DNA of 33,847 nt from positions 1 through 33,847 of the forward strand of contig NZ_AAMY01000030.1 of the NCBI RefSeq assembly GCF_000152905.1, written 5' to 3'. The DNA comes from Nitrobacter sp. Nb-311A. Lineage in GTDB: Bacteria > Pseudomonadota > Alphaproteobacteria > Rhizobiales > Xanthobacteraceae. How positions within the stretch are numbered: position 1 is the stretch's first letter; the number at the start of each line of letters is the position of its first letter. Made by a program: the position numbers and the translations under genes. Under the pieces are notes generated by a model. That model saw nothing but the letters and a program-made list of their open reading frames with translations. It searched no databases and had not been told where the DNA came from. Below, piece after piece: positions 8,689 through 17,138 of the stretch.

Positions 8689-9393
8689 TTATCCCGGAAG
8701 CCCTATAAAAAATCTAAGCTTATCCTGGGGAACTGCTGCGAGTAAGTCTCGAATAAACTTATCCTGGAGTTTAAAAGATTCTTCCGGTGCAAGACCTATG
8801 GTTGAAACCCGGATCAGAGCGCCATCTGGAATGAGGCCCTGCAACCCATACTTCAATCGAATGATTTGGCTTTCCACTGGGCCCGTAGCAATGTCATTAC
8901 CGACCCGCATCCAATAACTGACGGGTTCAAGCCTTGTTTCCCGCTGCGTCGTCAAGCGCGTTAGCTCGAGCGGTTTGGCCCCGTTTCGATAGGAGAACTG
9001 AGCTTTGAACTTGGCGAGTACCTGAAAACCATTGGCGGTGTAACAAATTTCCGGGCGATGGGCTTTCAAACGGTAATTCTGAACGGGTCCATAGGCGACC
9101 AACAACATAACTGTATTGCCGTGACCATCGGAGTATCCTCGTGCTACTTCCTGACTGTATATCTTGGCTGAGTATCTGTCAGGCTGAACATACCCTTCGG
9201 GTTCTGCGGGAGTCACGGGCGAGATGCTGGGCACGAGTGTCCAAGTTCCGAAACTCTGTGGAATGATCTTCTGGAAATCCAGCGACGCTGTGGAGCGCGC
9301 CATGAGCTCGTGCGGGGTCAAAAGCTGCGCCAAGACAGCGCTGCCGATGATAACAATAGATGCCAAAGTAATCTGGAGTGGATTAAATTTCAT
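8689..9393 (-). CDS. epsI: exosortase-associated protein EpsI (probably V-type)
   Basis: 234 residues, one N-terminal membrane anchor (ITLASIVIIGSAVLAQLL) followed by a periplasmic EpsI domain. The family hallmark HRPEICYTANGF is present at about residues 135-146, with VAYGPVQNYRLKAHRPE before it. In many exosortases this domain is fused to the C-terminus of the enzyme; here it is a separate gene, divergent from the EpsD-exosortase operon. The start at 9393 is the only ATG that keeps the membrane anchor. Function in sorting is inferred from strict co-occurrence with exosortases. Confidence 0.85.
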   Translation of the reverse strand: MKFNPLQITLASIVIIGSAVLAQLLTPHELMARSTASLDFQKIIPQSFGTWTLVPSISPVTPAEPEGYVQPDRYSAKIYSQEVARGYSDGHGNTVMLLVAYGPVQNYRLKAHRPEICYTANGFQVLAKFKAQFSYRNGAKPLELTRLTTQRETRLEPVSYWMRVGNDIATGPVESQIIRLKYGLQGLIPDGALIRVSTIGLAPEESFKLQDKFIRDLLAAVPQDKLRFFIGLPG

Positions 9394-9603
9394 GTTTCAA
9401 CCAAATGAGCGAACTTCAAATTATGACCTGCGAAAGAATTTGCCAATCACTTGTTTGCTAATTTGTCGTTCTTGTCCAAATTAAGCTAATTCGCCGATTT
9501 TTATACGATCATCGATCCGTCGCTCGACTGGAGCGAAGGAAGTCAATACCGAGCACGTTCGTGACATTTGTTTGCCGGGGTCTTGCTGCTAATGGAGCTT
9601 TTT

Positions 9604-10488
9604 ATGACGTGTCAAAATGCAATTACTCGCACAGCGGCAGTGTTGGGACTTTGCGGCCTTCTTGTGGCGGGATGCAGCAAGAACGGGGGTGAACAGACGT
9701 CCGCGCCAAACAGCCAGATTGTCGCACACGTTGGCGATCAGGTTATTACTACGCAAGAATTCGCAAATGAGCTTCGCCTATTGAATATCCCGCCAGACAA
9801 ACAGAAAGACCATGAGACGGTCAAGAAAGTTTTGTCCGAGATGGTAACACGAAAGTATCTCCTCCAGCAGGCGCTTACGGCCAAGCTCGACCGCGAACCC
9901 AACGTGCTTTTGGAGATTCTTCGCTCGCGCGAACAGGTACTGGCGGCAGCATTTATTTCACGCAGCGTATCCAAGAAATTTTCTGCTATCAGCAGGGCCG
10001 ACATTGATAAATATATAGCGGACAATCCACTTCGATTTTCCGGCAGGAAGTTGATGACGGTTGACCAAATCTCTTTCCCTTTCAGTGCTAACACTCAGTC
10101 AATGATCGAATCCATCAAAGCTGCAAGCTCACTCGATGAAGTGGATCAGAAGCTGACGGCGTTAGGTGTTCCTCACGGTCTGTCGACCAGCACGCTCAAT
10201 AGCAGTGAGATCCCTCAGGAACTCCTAGTACGCATGGATGCACAAAAGCCCGACGATGTATTTTTCGTTCGCTCGGGCGCCAACGGTCTGTTCCTTAAAA
10301 TTAAAAGCACTGAATCTCGCCCGCTCGAAGGCGACGCCGCGGTAAACATGGCCCGTCAATTGATGCAGAACGATCTTGTTAAAGCCGAAGCTGGCATGGC
10401 CTCGGTCTCAGCGAGTCTCGAGGCCAAATACGAGGGCGTCTATTCGAACATCATGAATTCTAAAGCCGACGAGGGCCAGAAGAATTGA
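9604..10488 (+). CDS. EpsD-type peptidyl-prolyl cis-trans isomerase lipoprotein
   Basis: About 294 residues. A lipoprotein signal peptide ends in LLVAGCSK, with the lipidated Cys at about residue 24. Then come an SurA/PrsA-like N-terminal helical part (IVAHVGDQVITTQEFANEL, VKKVLSEMVTRKYLLQQAL) and a degenerate parvulin region (KLMTVDQISFPF ... VFFVRSGANGLFLKIKS). This matches the EpsD family found in exosortase loci. The ATG at 9604 is preferred over in-frame ATGs at 9592 and further upstream because GGAG lies about six bases before it and the signal peptide then has normal length. First gene of the operon with the 76-residue protein and the exosortase. Confidence 0.82.
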   Translation: MTCQNAITRTAAVLGLCGLLVAGCSKNGGEQTSAPNSQIVAHVGDQVITTQEFANELRLLNIPPDKQKDHETVKKVLSEMVTRKYLLQQALTAKLDREPNVLLEILRSREQVLAAAFISRSVSKKFSAISRADIDKYIADNPLRFSGRKLMTVDQISFPFSANTQSMIESIKAASSLDEVDQKLTALGVPHGLSTSTLNSSEIPQELLVRMDAQKPDDVFFVRSGANGLFLKIKSTESRPLEGDAAVNMARQLMQNDLVKAEAGMASVSASLEAKYEGVYSNIMNSKADEGQKN

Positions 10489-10509
10489 TGACCAAGAACG
10501 AGATCGGAC

Positions 10510-10740
10510 ATGGCCACATATTTTGATATCATTACAGTGACCTGTTTTGCTGCTCTGGTATTAGCGTTCTTTCAATTTACCGATCGACAGACGCGAACCT
10601 TGCTTCATTTCGTCCTTTCGGGGATCGTATTCGCAGTTGCCAACCAAGTTGGAAACGCTGGGACAAACGTCCTAGCGGTTATTTTGATTTTAGCGGGCGC
10701 AGGATATGCGGCGCTCGTGGCTCGTAACAGCCAGCCTTGA
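10510..10740 (+). CDS. small two-helix membrane protein, exosortase (XrtV-type) accessory
   Basis: 76 residues. Two or three hydrophobic segments are seen: FDIITVTCFAALVLAFFQF, TLLHFVLSGIVFAVANQV and LAVILILAGAGYAALVA, with a charged turn (TDRQTRT) after the first. GAG lies about seven bases before the ATG. The gene is 21 bp after the EpsD-type gene and 57 bp before the exosortase, so it is almost certainly cotranscribed. Its size and position match the small accessory protein that accompanies exosortase V in alphaproteobacteria. That assignment is from memory of the family and its biochemical role is unknown. Confidence 0.75.
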   Translation: MATYFDIITVTCFAALVLAFFQFTDRQTRTLLHFVLSGIVFAVANQVGNAGTNVLAVILILAGAGYAALVARNSQP

Positions 10741-10797
10741 TTGCGGATCGGATCGTCTAGATGCTATCAGGCGTGCTTTAGGTCGGCGCAGGACGAA

Positions 10798-11691
10798 ATG
10801 GTATATTCCGACAATGTGAAGCCAGGAAAGCTAACTCCATTGCAGGGTCTGTTCTGGCCATTGCTTTTGGCGGGATCCTGCGTATTTTCCTATGTCCCAA
10901 CGATCCACGGTTTGGTTTCCGGGCCCTGGCAAACGGAGCAGGAAGGTCATGGGCCTCTGATCATTGTCGCTTCGTTGTGGCTCGTATGGCAATCACGCGA
11001 ACAATTGAGAGCAGTTCACCTGTCGCCGGCGCCAGCCCTAGGATGGACATGTCTTTTGCTTGGCCTCTCCTTAATGTTCCTGGCCAGAACTCAGGATGTC
11101 TTGCCAGCCGAAGCCTTTTCGATCATTCCCGTGATCATTGGATGCGTGCTGTTATCGGCAGGTTGGTCCGCATTACGTATTTTGGCATTTCCGATCGGTT
11201 TTCTGCTCTTTGCCGTACCGGTGCCCGATTGGATTATTGACGCAGTGACGGTGCCACTAAAGGTTTTCATTTCGGACTCAGTCACGAGAATCCTTTATGC
11301 GGCGGGCTTTCCGATCGCGCAAAATGGCGTGATGATCATGATCGGCTCGTATCAACTGTTAGTGAAAGACGCCTGTTCAGGAATGAATTCTATCTTTGCG
11401 TTGTCCGCAATCGGAGTTTTTTATGCTTATGCATTCCGCTGGAAAGAAAAGATCCGAAGCTTGTTACTGCTGGCCTCCATTATTCCAATAACGATATTAG
11501 CCAACTTTATTCGCGTCCTGACTTTAGTTTTGATTGCATACTACGGGGGGCCTAACCTGCTCGAAGGTATGATCCATGATTTAACGGGCATCGGGCTATT
11601 CCTGGTTGCGGTCATTCTGCTATTTGCGGTCGATTCTTTTTTGGGGGTGTGTGTGTCGCTGATTGGTCGCTGGAGACGAAAGCAAACCTGA
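10798..11691 (+). CDS. xrtV: exosortase (probably XrtV), PEPxxWA-CTERM transpeptidase/protease
   Basis: About 297 residues with roughly eight membrane segments. The conserved exosortase residues are all visible: Cys193 in KDACSGMNS, Arg239 in NFIRVL and His260 in GMIHDLTG (numbering from the ATG at 10798). These form the proposed cysteine-protease-like active site facing the periplasm. ATG 10798 is chosen because AGGA lies just upstream; a TTG at 10741, directly after the previous stop, would add an unlikely leader. There is no fused EpsI domain, since epsI is separate. The V type is inferred from the small accessory gene upstream and from the PEPxxWA-like substrates in the same locus. It could be a related class. 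Confidence 0.88.
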   Translation: MVYSDNVKPGKLTPLQGLFWPLLLAGSCVFSYVPTIHGLVSGPWQTEQEGHGPLIIVASLWLVWQSREQLRAVHLSPAPALGWTCLLLGLSLMFLARTQDVLPAEAFSIIPVIIGCVLLSAGWSALRILAFPIGFLLFAVPVPDWIIDAVTVPLKVFISDSVTRILYAAGFPIAQNGVMIMIGSYQLLVKDACSGMNSIFALSAIGVFYAYAFRWKEKIRSLLLLASIIPITILANFIRVLTLVLIAYYGGPNLLEGMIHDLTGIGLFLVAVILLFAVDSFLGVCVSLIGRWRRKQT

Positions 11692-12002
11692 ACTCGCAGG
11701 CCACTCTTAACATAGGCTTCGTGTGTTTTGGACCGTGGTTGGCAGCATGAGAGGAAACGCGACGAGAGCGTCTCGAAGCTGATTACGTTAACCCCTAATT
11801 TCTGCGCACTCGACGCGCTGGCTTAGCGGATATAAATCAGATCCGCGCTCTTGTTGCGCCTGAACGCTCTTTGAGCACGTGATCGTCGTCCATCGGGGCC
11901 TCGATGCCAACCGAGGACATAAAGGTCGCATCGGCTATGAAGGCGCCCGGACGGCGCTATCTAGACCTTTTGGCGAACCCAAATAGAACCCGAGTTGGTT
12001 GA
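11692..12002. other. intergenic gap after the exosortase
   Basis: No terminator with a U-tract is evident after the exosortase stop. A 33-codon open frame (11904-12002) runs right up to the phosphatase start but has no clear ribosome site and no recognisable character, so it is not called. The segment could hold a promoter for the phosphatase, but no convincing -35/-10 pair was found. Confidence 0.4.
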
Positions 12003-12692
12003 ATGAGCCTGACATATGCTGTCCCAGACCTTCACGGTCGGATTGATTTGCTGGAAGGGGCCCTCGAGAGGATTGCTCTTCATGCCGCTGGTCAGCGATC
12101 AACGATCGTAACTTTGGGGGACTACGTTGATAGAGGGCCCGATAGTCGCAAGGTGATTGAGCGGTTGATGACCTGGCAGTCGGACACACTCCAATTGGTG
12201 ACGTTAAAGGGAAACCACGAAGCGATGATGTGGGAGACCTGCAACAATTTGGCGGAGCTTGGTTGGTGGAAGAAAAATGGAGGCGATCAGACGATAGCTT
12301 CTTATAGCGAGCATCAAGCGCTGAGACCCCCCGACGTTCGGCTGGTGCCGCAAACGCATCTTGACTGGATCGATAAACTTTCTCTGATTTACATCGATCA
12401 ACACAGAGTTTTCGTTCATGCGGCTGTCGACCCGAAAACTCCATTGGACCGGCAAAACGCGCAAACGCTGCTTTGGAAGCGATACCCGCCAGGATTTACC
12501 CAGGGGCACGGCAGGCGTCACGTTGTCCACGGTCACGACGCAAATGCTCGCGCGCCCCTTGTTACAAAAGGCAAAACAAATTTGGATGGGCAGGCGTGGA
12601 AGACTGGTCGGTTGGTGATCGGAGTTTTTGAAGATGACCGTCCGGGAGGCGCTTCAGAGTTCTTGGAGGTCGTAGCGCGTGAAGGAGGGTAA
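12003..12692 (+). CDS. metallophosphoesterase (PPP-type serine/threonine/tyrosine phosphatase-like)
   Basis: 229 residues with the full calcineurin-like metal-binding set: PDLHGR (Asp9, His11), LGDYVDRGPDS (Asp40 and following), LKGNHEAM (Asn71, His72), VFVHAAVDP (His139) and VVHGHDAN (His176, His178). This is the arrangement of bacterial PPP phosphatases such as PrpA and of ApaH-like hydrolases. The position just after the exosortase operon and near a tyrosine kinase suggests, but does not show, that it dephosphorylates the kinase or another locus protein. The ribosome site is weak. It is followed by more than 300 bp without a confident gene. Confidence 0.8.
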   Translation: MSLTYAVPDLHGRIDLLEGALERIALHAAGQRSTIVTLGDYVDRGPDSRKVIERLMTWQSDTLQLVTLKGNHEAMMWETCNNLAELGWWKKNGGDQTIASYSEHQALRPPDVRLVPQTHLDWIDKLSLIYIDQHRVFVHAAVDPKTPLDRQNAQTLLWKRYPPGFTQGHGRRHVVHGHDANARAPLVTKGKTNLDGQAWKTGRLVIGVFEDDRPGGASEFLEVVAREGG

Positions 12693-13028
12693 ACCCCAAG
12701 ATCAAGTCTTCGCCCACATGGCAAAGTAAGGATAGATTTGCTGGGGGGCGAACTCATTTGAAGTTTTTTCGCCTGCTGGCGAGCCACAATCGCTATGATG
12801 CTTGATCGATTGATTGATCCCGGTAACCCGTCAACGAGGAACGAGGTCACGACCTATTGATCGTCATAAGGACTGGTAGCCTGGAGCGTGTTTCAAAACC
12901 GGATTGCACTGTCTCTGATCCAGTTGGACTTAAAATTTTACGCGAGCATGGCAAAGGTGCTTTCAGCGCGATGCGAAAAAGCAAGCAGCGAACGCCTCCT
13001 AGTCAGCCGCGCTGTTGTAAGTTGCTGA
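12693..13028. other. intergenic region with one inverted repeat
   Basis: No convincing gene on either strand; the open frames here lack ribosome sites and protein character. An 8-bp perfect inverted repeat TAGTCAGC ... GCTGACTA at about 12999-13032, with a 16-base loop, lies near the 3' end of the Cys-rich gene on the minus strand. It has no T-tract, so it is not called a terminator. Confidence 0.4.
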
Positions 13029-13274
13029 CTAACGTCGATATTGACAACTTTGTTCGATACAATGCTGGTAATCGTAATCGCAATGCTGAATGCATGTCCC
13101 CGAGCCATTGCATCTTATAACGCAGTTCGTGCGATCATAAGCGCACAACTTACAAGACGATTGAGCGAGGATTATCGCGCCGCGCTTTGCGCGATACGGA
13201 AAGGCAGCATTATCGGCTAATGAAATCCCGTCGAAGATAATCAGCGTGCCGATAGCAAGTATGAACGCCCTCAT
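13029..13274 (-). CDS. small secreted cysteine-rich protein
   Basis: 81 residues. A signal peptide (MRAFILAIGTLIIFDGISLA, cleavage probably before DNAAF) is followed by a basic stretch and then eight cysteines in the last 45 residues, in SSCKLCAYDRTNCVIRCNG and GTCIQHCDYDYQHCIEQSC. ATG at 13274 is chosen over in-frame starts up to 13343 because GGAG lies six bases before it. No family is recognised. Paired cysteines point to a disulfide-stabilised periplasmic or secreted peptide, or less likely a metal-binding one. It stands alone, with no obvious operon partner. Confidence 0.6.
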   Translation of the reverse strand: MRAFILAIGTLIIFDGISLADNAAFPYRAKRGAIILAQSSCKLCAYDRTNCVIRCNGSGTCIQHCDYDYQHCIEQSCQYRR

Positions 13275-13524
13275 TGCGATCTCCATTATGCCCAATCCCC
13301 ACCGGGAATTAGTGGTGGGCAGGACGGGGCGCATTCGATCCACGCGGTCGGAAGACTGAACGGCGCGGTTCCAAAATTAACGTCCGGTAGTGGCATCAAG
13401 CTTAATCGCAACATCTAGTTGTAAATCAACGCATTTATGGCTTCATCTAGGAACAGGACGGGGTCCAAATGAGTTTGCATCCCGCTGAGCGGCTCCTTCA
13501 CCTTATTCACATGGACTTTAAGTT

Positions 13525-13692
13525 ATGCCAAGTTCCGATCACCTGCAGAATTCAAAATCGCAACTTAACGGCGAAACAATGCTTCGCAAAAGATATCAAG
13601 AGGTTCAAAGACTGAAACGGCAAGTGGAAGCGGAAGAAGCTCTAGCCTCCGAAACCACGATCAAATTAGCTGCCCAACGATTGTCTCAGTGA
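13525..13692 (+). CDS. small coiled-coil protein, 55 residues, unknown
   Basis: An ATG at 13525 opens a 55-codon frame. After a polar N-terminus (MPSSDHLQNSKSQLNGE) comes one long charged helix, RKRYQEVQRLKRQVEAEEAL, with heptad-like spacing, ending IKLAAQRLSQ. No family is recognised. The ribosome site is weak (GGAC about ten bases upstream). The next small frame starts seven bases after its stop, so the two may form a mini-operon. Coding character is judged only from the protein-like sequence. Confidence 0.4.
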   Translation: MPSSDHLQNSKSQLNGETMLRKRYQEVQRLKRQVEAEEALASETTIKLAAQRLSQ

Positions 13693-13699
13693 TGAGTCC

Positions 13700-13828
13700 A
13701 TGCGCTATCACTTCACGAAGACTGTTTACTTGGCTGCAATTACCCTCGCGACTGGTGGTTGGGTTTATGCGATCGCAATGGGACTACAATATTTATTAGG
13801 AAGTTCTGCGTCCGGCTTGAGGTACTAA
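13700..13828 (+). CDS. single-pass small membrane protein, 42 residues, unknown
   Basis: The frame reads MRYHFTKTVYLAAITLATGG then WVYAIAMGLQYLLGSS and ends SGLRY. A short basic-aromatic N-terminus is followed by one hydrophobic segment, the pattern of a real small inner-membrane protein. It begins seven bases after the 55-residue frame and may be translated by coupling, since no good ribosome site of its own is seen. No family is recognised. Confidence 0.45.
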   Translation: MRYHFTKTVYLAAITLATGGWVYAIAMGLQYLLGSSASGLRY

Positions 13829-14431
13829 AGATTGTCCTCTTTGGTCTTCGCGATGTAAACTTAACCGATTTCCAAATCGCCAGCGTCCTGACAGTCGGCG
13901 AGCGGGCGTGGTTAGCAAAGAGGTTCGGTCCTGTATACAGCACGCAAGCGCAATTGATTTTGTGTCGTGGTCGCCGCGGCTAGCCGTGAGGCTGGATCGC
14001 GCGCTCACTTGACGATTACCCTCGTCGTGCGATTGCATCGTTAGGTGTCACTTACACAAACCTTAATTTTCCCTCATGCATCACAAGGCCGTTTCGGGCG
14101 GCCTTTTTTTCTTTAACCCGGTCCGCCTCCCCGCGAAGCTTCTGCATGGCTCAAAGGGATTCGCATTAGGCGATGATATTCTTGGGTTGGGTCAGTTCTC
14201 TACGCCTTCAGAGTTCGCTGAGACAATTGGCGCTGCCATAGAAACAACGCCGAACATGCTCTCGAACCCGCGCGGCGAAGAGTGATCCTTCGATCACGGC
14301 GGACTGTCTGGCCCTCGAGGTTGATACCTCGAGCTGCCATGAAATTCCGTCGCACCCATTCTGGCCGACCCTAAAGCGGGGTCAACTTGAGACGCGAATT
14401 TAACGTCGCCATGCCGTCGAGTTCGATCTTT
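13829..14431. other. intergenic region with terminator and hairpins
   Basis: Contains a strong plus-strand terminator at 14085-14110. It also holds a short sequence at 14008-14040 resembling the tail of a small ORF near 28417. Two further hairpins without T-tracts lie at about 14282-14297 (GTGATC/GATCAC) and 14314-14333 (CTCGAGGT/ACCTCGAG). No confident gene was found. Confidence 0.4.
14085..14110 (+). terminator. Rho-independent terminator
   Basis: Perfect 7-bp stem AAGGCCG / CGGCCTT with the loop TTTCGGG, followed by a run of seven T. It would end plus-strand transcripts from the small ORFs at 13525-13828 or a degraded frame near 14008. Confidence 0.8.
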
Positions 14432-15637
14432 TCAGCAACCTTGAGAGCGGAAAAAACTGGCTAGCTTTGATGCTTCTATGTCTGCATCGTGCCTTTCAAG
14501 CACGCGCAACTGCGATGCTCGACCCAATTGTCCGATCCTTTCCGGCGATGCATCGAGGCAATCCTGCATGGCACCCGCAAGTAATTCGACGTCTCCAGCT
14601 GGCACCAACCAACCGTGCCGACCCGGCTCGACCAGTTCCGGGATGCCTGCAATGAGCGTGCTGATCACCGGCCGTCTCAGAGCCATTGCTTCCATAATAA
14701 CAACGGGTAGCCCCTCGGCAAAGCTCGGCAGTACGAGCGCGCGCGCCGCAAGAAGTTCTTTGCGAACCTGTTCGCTACTGATCCAGCCGGTGATGCGTAT
14801 CCTGTCTTGAAGCTTGTAGCGCGAGATTTGATCTTCAATCTCTCCTCGCATTTCGCCGTCACCGGCCAATACGAGCTCAAAAAAAATCCCTCGCTCGGAT
14901 AACCGATGCGCTGCACTGATTAGCAGAAGTTGTCCCTTTTGTTCACAAAGTCGGCCCACACATATCAATCGCCGTGCAGCACCTGGACGATCGGGTGCAC
15001 CTTCGTAAAATGCGGGTTCAATCCCGCAGCGAATGACTTTCACTTTTTGCCACTCTTGATGCATGACATAGCGATACAGTTGGCTTCTTCCGAAGGAGCT
15101 CACCCCGACGACGAAGGATGCGCGTCTGATTTTTTCGGGTAAGGCAATAGACTCGGCTTTGTCGAATTCCTCCGGACCGTGCGCGGTGAAACTCCATTTT
15201 GGTCCCCCTAGCTCATGGGCGAGCATCGCGACTTCCGCTGAGTTAGTGCCAAAATGCGCGTGAAGGTGCTCTATGTTTTCAGCTTGCAACCACAGGACAA
15301 CCTGACAAGCTTCAACCAAGTAAATCAAATGAAGAATGCAAGCGCGATCAGATCTCTGACTAAGTCGTAAGCTTGTCTTAAGGCATCTGATCAGTTGAAG
15401 AGGTCGCGTCACCATAATCCGAAAAAGCGCGAACAGGAGAGGGAGTGTTCCGTCCTGTAAGATATATCGGGTGCGCGTCTGCTCCAATATATCTTCGGGG
15501 GCTTGGATTGTCTCGGTCCATCCCCTAATCGATATTCGCAAGACCTGGTGTCCCTGCCGCTCAAGGGCCAAAATCTCTCGGCGAATAAAGGTGTGGCTAA
15601 CGGTCGGGTAGCGATTAATCAGATAGGCAATGCGCAT
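14432..15637 (-). CDS. glycosyltransferase family 4 (GT-B)
   Basis: About 401 residues. The N-terminal GT-B half opens MRIAYLINRYPTVSHTFIRR, a pattern common in EPS GT4 enzymes, with HLHAHFGTNSAEVAMLAHEL and SFTAHGPEEFD following. The C-terminal half carries RRLICVGRLCEQKGQ, VLAGDGEM and the donor-site FAEGLPVVIMEAMALRRPVI with the EX7E-type glutamates. Such enzymes use nucleotide-sugar or lipid-linked sugar donors in polysaccharide repeat assembly at the inner face of the membrane. ATG at 15637 is chosen because it begins the conserved N-terminus. It is divergent from the GT2 gene across about 150 bp. The sugar specificity cannot be told. Confidence 0.85.
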   Translation of the reverse strand: MRIAYLINRYPTVSHTFIRREILALERQGHQVLRISIRGWTETIQAPEDILEQTRTRYILQDGTLPLLFALFRIMVTRPLQLIRCLKTSLRLSQRSDRACILHLIYLVEACQVVLWLQAENIEHLHAHFGTNSAEVAMLAHELGGPKWSFTAHGPEEFDKAESIALPEKIRRASFVVGVSSFGRSQLYRYVMHQEWQKVKVIRCGIEPAFYEGAPDRPGAARRLICVGRLCEQKGQLLLISAAHRLSERGIFFELVLAGDGEMRGEIEDQISRYKLQDRIRITGWISSEQVRKELLAARALVLPSFAEGLPVVIMEAMALRRPVISTLIAGIPELVEPGRHGWLVPAGDVELLAGAMQDCLDASPERIGQLGRASQLRVLERHDADIEASKLASFFRSQGC

Positions 15638-15802
15638 GACGGTATCTCTAAGAAGCCATTTTTCCTGGGACCGATTCACCGTTTTCACAAGGCGAGCAGC
15701 TCAGTAGAAAATCCGAAGTTGTGAACGTTCTGGGCTTGCGTCAGCATCCGCGATGAGTGCGACGCAGCTTCACCATTTCTGATACGATTGGTCGATGAGA
15801 TA

Positions 15803-16999
15803 ATGACCTTAATTTCTTTGGGATTAGCAGGGTTGGCGGGACTGCTTAGCATTCCCGTTCTCGTATTGCTTGTCGAAGTTGTTGCGTCGCTCAAAGGCGC
15901 TAAGGTGGAAGCGGGCAATCGTTTCAGGTTCGCAAATAGACCGCGAGTGGCCGTGATAGTGCCTGCGCACGACGAGAGCGGCGGCATTATTCCAACTATC
16001 TCCGATATCAAGTCTCAGTTAAGCTCGAATGACCGCTTGATCGTTGTAGCGGACAACTGCACAGATGATACGGCCGCAGTTGCGGAATCGGCCGGAGCTG
16101 AAGTAATCGCGCGGAATGATCTTGAGAAAATTGGCAAGGGTTATGCGCTGGGCTGGGGCATTAGCCATCTCAGGAAGGATCCGCCGGACTTTGTGGTGGT
16201 GTTCGATGCCGACTGCAGGATACAGTCGGATGCGCTCGAGCGTCTAACCGACATTTGCGGTAAACTTCAACGGCCGGTGCAGGCGTGCTTTCTAATGAGA
16301 TCGCCCGACAATTCCCCAATTGATCACCGCTTTGCCGAATTCGCCTTTTTGCTTCGAAACTGGATACGTCCTTTCGGACTAAGCAATTTAAATTGCCCCG
16401 TTCAGTTAATGGGGACTGGCATGATTTTCCCCTGGATGACTATTCGCGACGCGCCCTTGGCCAGTGGTCACCTTGTCGAAGATTTAAAACTTGGTCTGGA
16501 TTTGGCGGCACTCGGCAAGGCACCACATTTCTACCCGTTCGTGAGAGTGACAAGTGAGTTTCCGAAAACGACAAAAGGTACGGAGAGCCAACGGCAACGT
16601 TGGGCGCAGGGTCATATTGGAATGACTTTGAAAAGCTCTCCTCGATTATTGCTCCAATCGATTGCAAGTCGCAATCTCGATCTAATGGTCCTCACGCTGG
16701 ATCTTCTCATTCCCCCTCTTACACTTCTCGCTTTCTTAGTCGTCGCGTTTTTCGTGTTGAACTCCGCCATAACCATGGTCGGCGGCTCTGTTGTGGGTCT
16801 ATTAATCGCGACAACCAACCTATTTCTGTTTTCAGCTACGATTTTCTTAGCTTGGATAAGGTTTGGCCGCGGGATGTTGCCGGGACATGCGTTGCTCTCC
16901 ATCGGTCCCCTTCTGTTACAAAGAATCCGTCTTTACGCGAAAATGTTATTAGGTCACACGGTTTCCCGGTGGGTTAGAACTGACCGCGGTGACCGCTGA
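15803..16999 (+). CDS. glycosyltransferase family 2, membrane-bound
   Basis: About 398 residues from the ATG at 15803 (a TTG at 15788 is possible). One N-terminal membrane segment (about 5-28) is followed by the GT-A domain with VAVIVPAHDES, the metal-binding FDADC (134-138), the catalytic VEDLKLG (225-231) and the QRQRWAQG block (263-270) typical of processive or cellulose-synthase-like enzymes. Three or so C-terminal hydrophobic segments follow. It would add sugars to a lipid-linked or growing chain at the inner membrane. The stop is about 140 bp before an IS5-group element, which did not damage the gene. Confidence 0.85.
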   Translation: MTLISLGLAGLAGLLSIPVLVLLVEVVASLKGAKVEAGNRFRFANRPRVAVIVPAHDESGGIIPTISDIKSQLSSNDRLIVVADNCTDDTAAVAESAGAEVIARNDLEKIGKGYALGWGISHLRKDPPDFVVVFDADCRIQSDALERLTDICGKLQRPVQACFLMRSPDNSPIDHRFAEFAFLLRNWIRPFGLSNLNCPVQLMGTGMIFPWMTIRDAPLASGHLVEDLKLGLDLAALGKAPHFYPFVRVTSEFPKTTKGTESQRQRWAQGHIGMTLKSSPRLLLQSIASRNLDLMVLTLDLLIPPLTLLAFLVVAFFVLNSAITMVGGSVVGLLIATTNLFLFSATIFLAWIRFGRGMLPGHALLSIGPLLLQRIRLYAKMLLGHTVSRWVRTDRGDR

Positions 17000-17138
17000 A
17001 GAGCGTTGTCTCGATGAAGCTCGGCAGTGAATGAAGCCCGTCGAAACTATGCCGGGTAGCTGGATGTTGGTTTCTTATAAATGAGCGATCGACGAGCCTT
17101 GAATTGATGGCTGGTTTGAATCGCCAAACGGAGTCTAG

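Noticed and set aside
11904-12002. 33-codon frame abutting the phosphatase start
   Set aside because: No ribosome site and no recognisable protein pattern.
12857-13120. 87-codon plus-strand frame
   Set aside because: Irregular composition, overlaps the better-supported Cys-rich gene on the minus strand and lacks a ribosome site.
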